Under the pieces are notes generated by a model. The model made no database searches and was not told the origin of the DNA. It worked only from the letters and a program-made list of their open reading frames with translations. From positions 147,297,259 through 147,361,258 of the forward strand of contig NC_059073.1 in the NCBI RefSeq assembly GCF_020497125.1: a stretch of 64,000 nt of DNA, read 5' to 3'. The position numbers were made by a program, and so were the translations under genes. The stretch is from Mauremys mutica (lineage: Eukaryota; Chordata; Testudines; Geoemydidae). Shown in pieces: positions 50,101 to 60,797 of this stretch (position 1 is the first letter of the stretch; each line of letters starts with the position of its first letter).

Positions 50101-52204
50101 CACTTCCACTCACCCTCGCATGCTCCTTCACACATACCCACCCACCCTTGCACACTTCCACCTGCCCTCACATGCTTCCACCTGCCATCACACACTCCCT
50201 CAGACATACCCACCCACCCTCACACGCTCCCACCCACCCTCACATGCTCCTTCACACATACCCACCCACCCTTGCACACTTCCACCTGCCCTCACATGCT
50301 TCCACCTGCCATCACACACTCCCTCAGACATACCCACCCACCCTTGCACACTTCCACCTGCCCTCGCACACTCCCTCATACATACCCACCCACCCTCGCA
50401 CATTCCCACCTGCCCTTGCACATGCTCACTCACCCTCACACACTCCCTCAGACATAGCCACCCACCCTCACACTTCCACCCACCCTCGCACACTCCTGCA
50501 GATATACCCACCACCCTCGCACACTTCCACTCACCCTTGCACACTCCCTCAGACATTCCCACCCACCCTCGCACATTCCCACCTGCCCTTGCACATGCTC
50601 ACTCACCCTCACACACTCCCTCAGACATAGCCACCCACTCTCACACTTCCACCCACCCTCGCACACTCCTGCAGATATACCCACCACCCTCGCACACTTC
50701 CACTCACCCTTGCACACTCCCTCAGACATTCCCACCCACCCTTGCACACTTCCACCTGCCATCACACACTCTCTCAGACATACCCACCCTTGCACGCTCC
50801 CACCCACCCTGGCACACTCCCTCAGACATGCCCACCCACCCTTGCACTCTCCCTTGCACGTGTTCACCCACTCCCCCATGTCACCTGGCATGTGCCCTGC
50901 CACTCTCACAGGCTCCCTTGCACATGCCCACCCTAGCACACTCACTCTTGGCCCCCCTCCTTGGCACGCACACTCTATCCCCCTTGCACACTCACTGCCC
51001 GGCAAGGGTCCTTACTGTGTTGTGCGTGTTGGACACCATTTTCTTCAGCTTGCTGATGATTTTTTTGCACACCCAGCACTTCACCAGGGGGTGCCGTTCG
51101 TCAGCGCCCTGTGCCAGGACACAGCAGCCAGGTCAGTGCCTCCCAACACATGTCAACCTGTCCGCAGGGGCCGCCTTCTCGGATCCTGGGGCAGTGGGGG
51201 TTTGGGCTCTGGAGCTGGCAGGGGGGCAATCAGGGCCCCCCAGGGGGTACCGTGGGCCCCGCTAAGGGCAGGAGCCTGCGCTGGGGTCTCAGAGGGCCCA
51301 CCAGGTGCCCCCCAGTCCCACCCCCAACCCGTACCAGCTGGGAGGCACCGAAGTCCCCGCGCCCAGCCCCGTGGAGGCACCAGCTCGCTCACCTCGGGCA
51401 GCTCGTTCCAGTCGTACTCCAGGCAAAACTGCAGTTGGCCGCACTGGGCTGCTGTGGCCATGTCCCGGCACCAAAACTCAGGGCCCTGCAGGCACTCGGG
51501 GGGCTCCCCCGGCAGGGCCAGGGCTGGAAAGGGAGAGAACTGGCAGAATGAAGGCCCCCCCGCAGCTCTGCCAATGCCCTGACCCACAGCCCCCTGCTAG
51601 CTCAGCCCTGGACTCCCCCCAGCTCTGCCGGTGCCCCTCACTCCTGACCCACAGCCTCTGCCAGCCCAGCCCCAAGTTCCCCCCCAGCTCTGCTGGTTCC
51701 CCTCAGTCCTGAACTGCAGCCCCCTGCTACCCCAGCCCTGGGCTCCTCTCACAGGTCTGTTGGTGCCCCTCACTCCTGACCTGCAGCCCCCAACTCTTTA
51801 CACTAGGGGAGCTGGAAATAGGGAAGAGAGACACAATGGGGGGGAGAACCGCAGGGGGAGGCTGGAGTGAATGGGGGGGGCGAGGAGCCAGGAGGGGAGG
51901 GACAACAGAGGGGAGTGGCAGGAGGGGGGTGATGGAGACTGCGATGATCAAAGCAGAGGGGGTGCTGACGGGAGCTAGCGGACGAGGGGCTGTGGTGGGG
52001 ACCCAGCCTGGGTGCTCGGGGCTAATGGCCTGTCCTCACCCCTCTGCCCCGTCTCAGGCTGGGGGTCTCGGGGCCCCTTCCCTGGACACCTGGGTTCATC
52101 TCCCATACCTTAGGCATTGTTTTCCCTTCAAGCCCCCCCCCACCCCCCCGGCTCCTACCAGTCGGCCCCACAAGCAGGGAGAGGAGCAGCAGCACCGCCA
52201 TCAT
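47107..52204 (-). CDS. NK-lysin/granulysin-like saposin precursor with SapA domain (SFTPB paralogue), 5 exons
   Basis: Exons from 5' to 3' are 52159-52204, 51393-51523, 51016-51108, 49788-49965 and 47107-47117, giving 459 nt or 152 residues. Order: signal peptide (MMAVLLLLSLLVGPTG), SapA (about 25-52, ECLQGPEFWCRDMATAAQCG), then one saposin B domain with six cysteines at 70, 73, 101, 112, 137 and 143. The first helix (KCWVCKKIISKLKKMVSN) and the close (LEPRDICVSINMCK) resemble NK-lysin and granulysin, secreted membrane-disrupting peptides of lymphocytes. The domain is Lys/Arg rich (net about +8). Exon phases 1-0-0-1 equal those of SFTPB exons 1, 2, 6 and 7. It lies next to SFTPB, where mammals have GNLY. 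Expression and function are inferred. Confidence 0.88.
47118..49787. other. Intron 4 of the NK-lysin-like gene
   Basis: 2.7 kb, GC-rich. I looked for further saposin exons (CxxC with a matching acceptor) and saw none. No repeat family recognised. Confidence 0.4.
49788..49965 (-). CDS. NK-lysin-like gene exon 4 (rest of saposin domain)
   Basis: SSVAMAIKKICSTFRSGFAA to NMCKSQGHP plus one base; acceptor cctccag, donor gtgagg. Confidence 0.92.
50035..50995. repeat. Minisatellite array with higher-order structure, intron 3 of the NK-lysin-like gene
   Basis: Short units of the type cacactccctcagacatacc / cacccaccctcgcacacttc fill the intron. Units of about 32 bp are grouped into larger repeats: a block near 50119 recurs near 50247 (about 128 bp), and one near 50399 recurs near 50573 (about 174 bp). 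The open frames across it are a product of the repeat. Confidence 0.88.
51016..51108 (-). CDS. NK-lysin-like gene exon 3 (saposin helix 1)
   Basis: 31 codons GADERHPLVKCWVCKKIISK to SNTHNT; donor gtaagg, acceptor ggcacag. Confidence 0.92.
51393..51523 (-). CDS. NK-lysin-like gene exon 2 (SapA)
   Basis: Acceptor tttccag before 51523, donor gtgagc after GAG 51393. ALALPGEPPECLQGPEFWCR start, WNELPE end. Confidence 0.92.
51570..51795. repeat. 65-bp minisatellite, intron 1 of the NK-lysin-like gene
   Basis: Three to four copies of the unit also present at 45640-45795 (agctctgccggtgcccctca, cctgacccacagcc). Confidence 0.75.
52159..52204 (-). CDS. NK-lysin-like gene exon 1 (signal peptide)
   Basis: Tandem ATGATG at 52199-52204 starts a hydrophobic leader of 15 codons plus one base; donor gtagga, as in SFTPB exon 1. 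Confidence 0.88.
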
Positions 52205-52251
52205 CTTGCCCCCCAGGTAGGCGCGTCGTGTCGCCCCTTCGCTCCCTGGCC

Positions 52252-52259
52252 CTATATCC
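52252..52259 (-). promoter_or_regulatory. TATA-like box of the NK-lysin-like gene
   Basis: GATATAGG on the minus strand about 48 bp upstream of the ATG, a spacing like the TATAAAAG of SFTPB, but a weaker match. Confidence 0.45.
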
Positions 52260-53640
52260 CCCGAGGGGGGTGGTGGCCACGCCCCGTCCCTGGGCCCCAG
52301 GAGCCAATACGAGGTGCTGTGGGGAGCCCCCCGCCGCGGTGCAGGGTGTGGGGCAGGTTTGGTTTCTCCAGCAGAGCCAGGAATAGCAACTGATGTGAGC
52401 GCCAAACACTTCCTGCCCCCCCAGGAAACCTCAGTGTCCACAAGTGGCCCAGGCTGCAGCAGCTCAGAGCTCCTCTGTTGGGTGGGGTCTCTGCCTCTCA
52501 CAGCCTCCCGTGTCTTCCCTTCGACCTGCCCCCTGTCCTGCTGCTGGCCGAGGGGACGGGGTACATGGGGCAGGATCTCTGGGGTTGGGGGCTGTATCGG
52601 CCTCGAGGCTGCAGGGGTGTTAGGAGCCCTGGATTATGGCGGGGAGGGAGGTTCCCAGGGGATCACCCACCCCATGGTGCTCCCCCCCCCCTCGCTTCCC
52701 CGCCCGTCACTGTGCAGGGCTCTGCATCTGCCCTGCTTCCAGCTGCCAGCACTCGGCAGGGACTGGGGGGTGGCCGGGGCACCCTGCACTGCGGCTGATC
52801 TCTGACCCCCGGGGCCCAGAGAGGGCGGATCGGGGGCATGGCTGGGGCGCCTGTGCAGGGCCTATCCATTGCCCCCCAAGACTCATGGGGGCTCTGGGTG
52901 CATAGACAAAGGGCCACCCTGTGGCCTGCATGAGGAATCTAAAGGGGTACTCGCCACCCCCTGCCCCATCCAGACAGGACCCCTCCTGCCCAGGTGTTGG
53001 GGGCTGCCTGGCACGGGTGGGACACAGAGCTGCCCTCGCATGGAGGTTGGTGCTGGGTGGGCCGCTGGATCTCCAGGCCCTTCCCCAAGTGCCTGAGGTC
53101 TCCTCCCCAGGGTCCATTGCAGCATCTGCCTGCCTGCTCTGGACCAGTGACCACCTGCCCCAGGGCTGCCGGGGCCTGCTCCCCTCACCTGCCTGCCACA
53201 GGGCACTGGGCTCTGTGCGGCACAGCTCTGAGGCTGGAGAACGCCCACTCCAAAGGCCTCGTCTTGGCAGGCCGCCCTCCGGTCACAGGCCAATGCCTTG
53301 GGGCTGGGGAGCTTTGGGGAGCGGCCAGCAGGGGACCAGGAGATGGCTCATAACCCAGAGCAGCCGGACTGGGCCCCAGTGTCACCCCTGTGAGGTGGCT
53401 TGCAGCAGGGTACAGATGCCCCCTGGCCGGGGGGTGCTGACCCCTCCTAGTGCCTCTGGAGTGGCCGGATCCCCCCCCCAGAACCAGCCAGTAACAGCCA
53501 CCCCAAGCAGCGACAGCCTGAGCCCGGAGCCGCCCACCCAGCCCCTGGCTCTGTGCTGTTACTTTGGGCTACGCTCATTGATTAGGGTTACTCCTCGGGG
53601 CGGGGGAGGGGGGGCGTGTTCTGTAATTCTATCAATGTGC
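52260..53640. other. Flank upstream of the NK-lysin-like gene, nothing recognised
   Basis: GC-rich; open frames up to about 306 codons without family signature. No further saposin exon seen. Confidence 0.4.
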
Positions 53641-54355
53641 TGCTTGTGTCACTTGTGTTCTCCACTCCTCCTGCTGCAAGGTCCCCCAGTGGAGCTACCC
53701 TGCAGGACCTCGGTTCCCCAGGGCTGGGCTCTTCCAGCCCCAGAATCAGGTGAACACACACACACATCAACAGAGAACTGCTGCCACCCTCCTAGCATGT
53801 CCCTAGCCCCACTTTCACGTTACAATTGTCCTGCTGGGTAACCCACTTGATGAGCAAACCCCACACGGTTTTTGGGTGCTGCTGGGATCTTTAAGCTGAG
53901 GTACCAGGATCGTTGCTGCAGAGCAAATGAGGAAACCAAAAAACACCCATAAGGGAGCGAGACAGAGAGAAGCAACCAACTTAATCATGAAAGTTATTTA
54001 TTTCCAGGTAATAACCAGAGGGGAGTCAAACAAACCAAACAGTGATAATATTAAATCTAACTTAATCTTGATTATAGAAGTCAGGTTTACAAAACTATAA
54101 CTGATCACACAAGCCAGGGTCAGAAGGCTACACCTAGAGAGAGAGAGAGCTGGGTTCTCACCACTCCATGAAGCTTGACTTCATCGGGAGTCCCAGGTGG
54201 TGGTGGTAGCCGAGGGTCCGGAATGCTGGAGACAGGCAGAGCCCCCAGCACGATGAAGATGAAGTCCCAGTGGAACTGATGCAGATTTGGATCCAGGCAT
54301 CAGAACACACTTGAGCATAGGTAGGGGGTTTTGTAGAGAAACAACAATGGCTCAA
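53640..54355 (-). mobile_element. Probable LTR on the minus strand
   Basis: AATAAATAA on the minus strand near 54000 and a long AT-rich tail of the kind seen in turtle retroelement LTRs. Ends and target duplication not found. Confidence 0.4.
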
Positions 54356-54487
54356 GGGAGAACACTATCTTTGTTTATGTGTAAACAAGGGAGAATACCA
54401 GAGTTGTTTTGAGAGGTAGCCCTGTTAGTCTGGATCTGTAAAAGCAGCAGAGAGTCCTGTGGCACCTTATAGTCTAACAGACGTATT

Positions 54488-54545
54488 GAAGCAAGAGCTT
54501 TCATGGGTGAATACCCACTTCGTCGGATGCAAGTAGTGGAAATAT
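54488..54545 (-). ncRNA. Hammerhead-ribozyme-like core at Penelope 3' end
   Basis: On the minus strand: CCGACGA, GTGGGT-ATTC-ACCCAT hairpin, GAAAGCTC. The first box differs from CTGANGA by one base, so activity is doubtful in this copy. Confidence 0.5.
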
Positions 54546-55112
54546 CCAGGAGCAGGTATATATACGCAAGCAAGAAGCAGGCTAGAGATAACGAGGTTAG
54601 TTCAATCAGGGAGGATGAGGCCCTCATGTTCTAGTACTTTAAGTGGACTTCATCCAATGTGGAGGATTCTTTATTCGGTGAATGTTCGGTTCTAGAAAGT
54701 CTTAAACGTTATCTCACCAAATGGTTTAATGTCCTGCTGGGAGCATTCTAACCAAGCTAAACAACAGAGAGAAAAGTATTGTTTGTTAAAATTTATCTGA
54801 GGGCAGCCCTTCAGAACTGCATAAAGTGGCAAGGGGATGATTTTTCAATGGGATTTAACTTAAATCATATATGTACGCAACTCCAAACCCTTATGGGGTG
54901 GTACCATTATCTTTTCCGATGGTGAAGGTGCTGATCCAGATTACATAAACCAGGAGGTAAAATTGACTAATCTTACATGCCTGCTAATTGATGAAAACAA
55001 CAACAACAACCAGAGGTGTGAAAACCAAGGGAGGAAAAACTGCTTTTGTAGTTGGCTAGTCATTCACAGTCTTTGTTTAATCCTGGCAGATGGTGTCAGA
55101 TTTGCAGATGAA

Positions 55113-55571
55113 CTAAAGCTCAGCAGTTTCTCTTTGAAGTCTGGTCCTGAAGTGTTTTTGCTGCAGGATGGCAACCTTTAGCTCTGCTATTGTGTGGCCA
55201 GGGAGACTGAAGTGTTCTCCTACAGATTTTTGTATATTGCCATTCCTAATATCTGATTTGTGTCCATTTATCCTTTTCCGTAGAGACTGTCCAGTTTGGC
55301 CAATGTACATAGCAGAGGGGCATTGCTGGCATATGATGTCGTATATTACATTGGTGGACGTGCAGGTGAATGAACCAGTGATGGTGTGGCTGATCTTGTT
55401 AGGTCCTGTGATGGTGTCGCTGGTGTAGATATGTGGGCAGAGTTGGCATCGAGATTTGTTGTATGGATTGGTTCCTGAGTTAGAGTTACTATGGTGCAGT
55501 GTGCAGTTACTGGTGAGAATATGCTTCAGGTGGGCAGGTTGTCTGTGGGTGAGGACTGGCCTGCCACCCAA
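55113..55571 (-). pseudogene. Penelope GIY-YIG endonuclease region
   Basis: 152-codon open frame. Cys-rich linker NKSRCQLCPHIYTSD, then NVIYDIICQQCPSAMYIGQT with GQSLRKRINGHKSDI, the GIY-YIG core with its conserved Tyr, Gly and Arg. This nuclease nicks the target for PLE insertion. The protein lacks its RT half here and carries stops upstream, so it is a relic. Confidence 0.88.
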
Positions 55572-56057
55572 GGCCTGTGAAAGTGTGGGGTCATTGTCCA
55601 GGATGGGTTGTAGATCCCTGATGATGTGTTGGAGGGGTTTTAGCTGGCGACTGTATGTGATGGCCAGTGGAGTTCTGTTGGTTTCTTTCTTGGGTTTGTC
55701 TTGTAGTAGGAGGCTTCTGGGTACACGTCTGGTTCTGTTGATCTGTTTCCTTATTTCCTTGTGCGGGTATTGTAGTTTTGAGAATGCTTGGTGAAGATTT
55801 TGTAGGTGTTGGTCTCTGTCTGAGGGGTTAGAGCAGATGCGGTTGTACCTCAGTGCTTGGCTGTAGACAATGAATCGTGTGGTGTGCCCAGGATGAAAGC
55901 TGGAGGCATGAAGGTAGGCATAGCGGTTGGTGGGTTTTCAGTATAGGGTGGTGTTAATGTGACCATCACTTATTTGCACCGTGGTGTCTAGGAAGTGGAC
56001 CTTCCATGTAGATTGGTCCAGGCTGAGGTTGATGGTGGGGTGGAAGCTGTTTTGTTC

Positions 56058-57809
56058 AGGCTAGACCACGGGAGCTGATCATTCCTGGCTCCGGGCGCTG
56101 TTCCTTGGAGGGAGCTCACAGTGCACTTGGGCAGCTTTGCTATTTTGGATCCCAATCAAGGATTTATTACTAGAATTGGTCTGATAACTGCTGAGCTGGG
56201 TGTGTGCAGGCGGGTTCATTGATATCTGGAGCAGAGATCCCCCAGCTTGCAGTGCTGCCCTGCTTCTCCGTGCGGTTCTTGCCATGGAATCTCTGTTCCC
56301 CATTCTGTAGCTAGTGGAGATGCCTCCTTGTCCCATCTTCCATGCAAATGAGGCCAGGGGAGTTTCCTTAATCCTGTCACCCTTGTCCCAGGGGTTTGGG
56401 TGTCTCCCACGGCCTTTCCACTGCTTTTCGTAGGTTTTTCTTCTGATGCAGATTTGGTTCAAGTAGAGGCTGGGGGCGGGGAAGGTCTTTCATGAGTCAG
56501 ACAGGCTGGGTACTGCCAGCGTGGCACCAAGTGTGGGGCTCTGCTGCTTTTGGCATTGGCTGTCGTGGTCCCGGTGCTGCCCTGCTCTGCTGGCTCTTGG
56601 CTGCCCCAGTGCTGGCTCCTACCCCCGGCCTGTTCCCCACCAGCCAGCTCATGGCACCACTTCCTTCCCCTTCCCGGCCTGGGAGGAATCTCCTGCCGTC
56701 TCCCTGCCCAGTTCCTGGCTGCTCGTCCCGCACCAGCTGGGGCTTCAGAGGCTCAGCCCAGTGCCCCCATCCCCGAGGAGACTCATGCCTCCTCCCCCTG
56801 CAGCACAGCACCCCAAGGGCGGGGCCTGACCTCACCCTGGACAGCACAAGGGCTCCAGGCAGGGAGCCAGGTGCAGAGGGAGCCAGTGGCTGGTTAGAGG
56901 AACTGCGGCCGGCACTTTGCCCATCCCTCCAGCTGTGCCAGGCCAGGCTCTGGCGGGGGAGCTCGGCCCAGGGTGCCAGGCCCTCGCTGGGGATGAGACC
57001 AAAGCAAAGCAGCAGCCTGGGACAGTTGCGGCGGCCGGCGGGTCTAGCTCGAGGAGCTGGGACCAGCGCAGCTGTTACTGCTTTGGAGGCTGTTAGCCAG
57101 GAATGGCTGGTGGGCGTAGAGCGAACCCGTCTCCATCTCCCCAGGTATCCCCAGCCCACTGCCCTTCCTGGGTGCAGCCGTGCCCACAGGGCTGCAGGGG
57201 CTGGAGGTGGGCAGAGGCAGCTCCAAACCACCCCAGACACATGGGAGCCAGCAAGCCACCAGGGCCAGAGATGGGCACTGGGGTTCAGTCATTGGCACAG
57301 CGCCAACGTGCCCCAGATCTGTGTGGACTGGGGTCTGGGGGGAGCTCAGCCCACCACAGGGGCTTGCCAGGCAGCTGCCAACTTAGCCCTGCTGCTCCTG
57401 GGTCAGCCCTGGCTAACAGGGGGCTGGAACGGGCGCACACTCTCCAGGGGACAGCAAAGGCCGAGCTGGTGGCGATTTCCTCAGGGCAGTCGCTCCTCAG
57501 CCCCACTGTTGCGGTTCTCACGCTGGAGCAGGGATTCAGCAGCCCAGGCCAGGCACTCCCATGGGGGCTGGGCTGATATACAGAAGGTCAGACTAGATGG
57601 TTACATTGGTCCCTTCTGGCCTCGGGAGCTATGGGCAGTTTTCCTTCCTGACCCCAGCAGTTAGTGGTAGCTCTTGCCCTGAAGCACGAGAGTTTCTAGC
57701 CCTTATAAATACTCTTCTGTGTAGCCACGTGGCGGAGCAACAGATCAGTCAAGTCCGGAAACTGAGTGGAGCTGTGGGTGAGAGATAGGGCGGGCGGGAG
57801 GGGGGGCGC
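56058..57809. other. Intergenic, GC-rich; CR1-like scrap at 57570-57640
   Basis: A 390-codon frame (56492-57664) shows no family signature. gaaggtcagactagatggtt and cccttctggcctcgg resemble a CR1/SINE tail. Confidence 0.4.
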
Positions 57810-58082
57810 TGTGATGGGTTCCCCCTGGGGTGCCACCTGGAACTGAGCCCTCTGACCCACCAGCCTGGGCTCCTTCTCACACTGTGCTGCTGTGACAAGC
57901 TGCAAAGCCCTCCAAGCCTGCCCTTTCACCAGCATTCACACAGGTTGGGACACATCCAGCTGCAGTTACTTGCAGGCTCTCTAACCACCAGCGTCTCAGC
58001 CTAGGATCCCAGAGCAGTACCATCCTGCCCTGCTCAAATCTGGCCGGTATATGGGTTTAGTACCTGGTCCGCTGCTCCCTCA

Positions 58083-58918
58083 GGGTATGGCTACACTTAC
58101 GGTTTGCAGCGCTGGTCGTCCAGCTGTGCAAGGCCAGTGCTGGAGTGTGGCCACACTCACAGCTACCAGCGCTGGTGTGTGGCCACATTTGCAGCATTAG
58201 CAGCGCTGTTGGGAGTGATGCATTATGGGCAGCTATCCCAGCATTCAAGTGGCAGCAACGTGCTTTTCAAAAGAGGGGGGTGGGGTGTAGTGTGTAGTGT
58301 GACAGGGAGCGGGGGGGGGGGGGGGGAGAGAGAGAGTGGATTTTTGGAGCCAACACTGTGAGTTAGCTTCCTGCATTGAAAAATCATAAAATCTTCCCGA
58401 CCCCTTAGTCTTAACTTTTAAATTGCAAATAGCCTGCATCCCAACGGACTGCCTTTCTCTGTCAAGCAAACACTCACTTCCTGCCTGCCTCATCCACAGG
58501 GGGTTATCTCATTTGATTGTTCACAGCCAGATACAGATTGATCACAGCAAACAGGAGCTGTCAGTTTGTTTTTATAAGCAGCTCCGGTATCAACAGAGCT
58601 CAGGATGGAGCTCAGAGTTCACAACAAAACAAAGAGAGGCTGCATAACAAAACAAAGGTAATAATTTAGTTACAAGCATTCTGGGATATCTCCTTATACC
58701 CTGGAGGCCAATAACAGCGCTGGTGAGTGTCCACACTTGATGACCAGCGCTGCAGAACCAGCGCTGCAATCATTATACCCCAGTCAGAGCCAGGTGTACG
58801 GCCAGCGCTGCAGCCAGGGAGTTGCAGCGCTGGATGTGCCCTGCAGGTGTGGCCACTTACTAATTGCAGTGCTGGAAAGCCTCCACCAGCGCTGCAACTC
58901 GCAAGTGTAGCCATACCC
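58083..58918. mobile_element. Harbinger MITE 1 (deletion derivative of the 31442 family)
   Basis: GGGTATGGCTACACTTAC ends, TCA at both sides (58080-58082, 58919-58921). Both subterminal regions match those of the complete Harbinger in reversed orientation, including the CAGCGCTG motifs. No coding sequence. A G-run and GA repeat lie at 58310-58335. Confidence 0.9.
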
Positions 58919-58921
58919 TCA

Positions 58922-59193
58922 GGGCTTGGCTACACTTACAAATTTGCAGCGCTGCAGCAGGGTGTGAAAACACACCCTCTCCAGCACTGCAAATTGCGGC
59001 GCTGCAAAGCGCCAGTGTGGTCAAAGCCCCAGCGCTGGGAGCCGCGCTCCCAGTGCTGTCCGTTATTCCCCACAGGGAGGTGGAGTATGGACAGCGCTGG
59101 GAAAGCTTTCTCCCAGCGCTGGCGCTTTGACTACACTTAGCGCTTCAAAGCGCTGCCACGGCAGCGCTTTGAAGTGTAAGTGTAGCCAAAGCC
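58922..59193. mobile_element. Harbinger MITE 2, directly abutting MITE 1
   Basis: GGGCTTGGCTACACTTAC to GTAAGTGTAGCCAAAGCC; shares the TCA at 58919-58921 with MITE 1 and has TCA again at 59194-59196. Confidence 0.9.
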
Positions 59194-59782
59194 TCAGTGT
59201 GAAGAGGACCATGCACACTTGTGGTAACCAAGCTGAGATTTTCCCCAGGCAGCTTACTCAAACACACACTGGTTTAGATTAAAACTTAAAAGAAGTGTAT
59301 TAATTACAGAAAGAGAGATTGTAAGTGATCGCAAACAGATCAAAGAAGGTTACCTAATAAATAAACAACACCACAAACTGAGCTTGACACACTAGATAGG
59401 TAGGATACGAACTAGCAAATTCTCACCCTGAGTGATTAACAGGCTGGCAGATTCTTAAGGCACAAGCTGCCTTGGCTTTCCCAGGTTTTCATACACAGTC
59501 TAAAACTCCCTTAGCCTGGGACCATCACTTCTCCCCTGTTCAGTCTTTATTCGTCAGGTGTTTCCAGGTGTGTTGTTATCGGGAGAGTGAGGTCCTGCCA
59601 TGTTGTCACTTCCCCCCTTTTAAATACCCCACCCCCGCCACTTGCTGGAAAGCTCCTTTGCTGTGACCTGGGTCAGACAGGTCCCATTGTGCAGTGCTAT
59701 CTCGGAGAGGTTTCTGTTGCACGCAGTTCCTGGGGTAATCCTGGTGCTTGTGCATTTCCTCAGTAAGCCATTAACATTGTTT

Positions 59783-60141
59783 GGCCCTGCCAGCCATCAA
59801 GCCTATGCACCTGCAAATGGTCTCAGGGATGGCAGCAAAGCCCAGTCCACTGGGGGAAGCTGTGGAGACAGACGCTCCCATCTCATAGAGGCCCCCACTG
59901 GGTCACTGGAGCTCAAAGTATGGGCTGCACTGGCCAGGGCCCCTGCCACAGCAGCCCCACAGGACAGGGCTCCTGGGATCCCCCAAAAGTCACCCCCTTG
60001 TTGGAAATGCCACCTGCCCTCCCTGGGGGCAGCTCCCCGCCCCCACCCCAGGAAGCAGGGCCAGCCTGGCTGAACCTGCCCCAGCGGCTGGGGGAATACT
60101 CGGGGATTTGCAGGTGCATAGGCTTGATGGCTGGCAGGGCC
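59783..60141. repeat. Perfect 36-bp inverted repeat bounding 359 bp
   Basis: Arms 59783-59818 (ggccctgccagccatcaagc...) and 60106-60141 are exact reverse complements. No target duplication; element class unknown. Confidence 0.88.
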
Positions 60142-60797
60142 CATGGCTCAGCCAGTCTGAGCCCCCGGGCAGCACACGCGAAAGCCGCTGCCCTGGCCCC
60201 AGCGCTGAGCCCAGCCACCTGTTCAAGCCCAAAACGTTTCAGTCTCAGGAGACCAAAGTGGGGGGGGGGCACAGGCGGACAGCAGGAGAGACGAGGGGCC
60301 CCTGCAATGGTGGGGATCGACTAGGTGTTCATCCCCCACCTACCCTGAAGGGGTTAAGGTAGCCGAGGGCCCCCGGAGGGGGTGCAGGCAGCAAGAAGGG
60401 TGAAGCTCCCTGGGTGGGAACGGCAGGGCTGGTATAACGCCAGGTAGCTGAGGACAGAAGGGAGCTCCAGGGAGGAGGTCGGCGGTGTCTCTCTCTGCGG
60501 CTAGGGAGAGCAGGGAGCTGGCCCCGAGGGCAGGCTGTACCCAGACAAGCCTGAGAGCCCAGGGAAACAGCTACCAAGTGGGGACTGTGCAGACCTTAGC
60601 TGCTGGTTGCAGGGTCCCTGGGCTGAGGGGTCCCATCCCAGAGCCACGGGCCCAGTGTGAGGGACAGCTCTGGAACAGTCCCTGGGAGGAGCCTTCAGTG
60701 TGTCAGCCCCCCTCAAGGTCACACTCTTCCACTAGGGCTGGCCACTCGGCTTCCCCGCCTCCTGGGACCGACCTCCGGAGCCTTCAGCACCCCTGGG
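60142..60797. other. Intergenic, nothing recognised
   Basis: GC-rich sequence without repeat or coding signature. Confidence 0.35.

Larger units (their letters stand above)
54408..56057 (-). mobile_element. Penelope-like element copy 2, 3' part with GIY-YIG endonuclease
   Basis: From 56057 downwards the minus strand encodes the end of the RT, linker and endonuclease, then 3' UTR and the terminal repeat (54408-54545). The 3' terminal sequence is the same as in the fold-back fragments at 4430 and 26638. 5'-truncated. Confidence 0.88.
57810..59792 (-). mobile_element. Probable LTR (minus strand), split by two Harbinger MITEs
   Basis: TGTGATGGGTTCCCCCTGGG at the left is a familiar turtle LTR border. 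The remainder resumes after 59196. No matching target duplication found, so ends are approximate. Confidence 0.5.

Noticed and set aside
50035..50995. Possible CRISPR-like array
   Set aside because: Units are contiguous tandem repeats without unique spacers, in a vertebrate intron.
49805..51265. 486-codon open frame, His/Pro/Thr repeats
   Set aside because: Produced by the minisatellite array; antisense to two saposin exons.
56492..57664. 390-codon frame on + and 247-codon frame on -
   Set aside because: No family signature on either strand; composition explains the openness.
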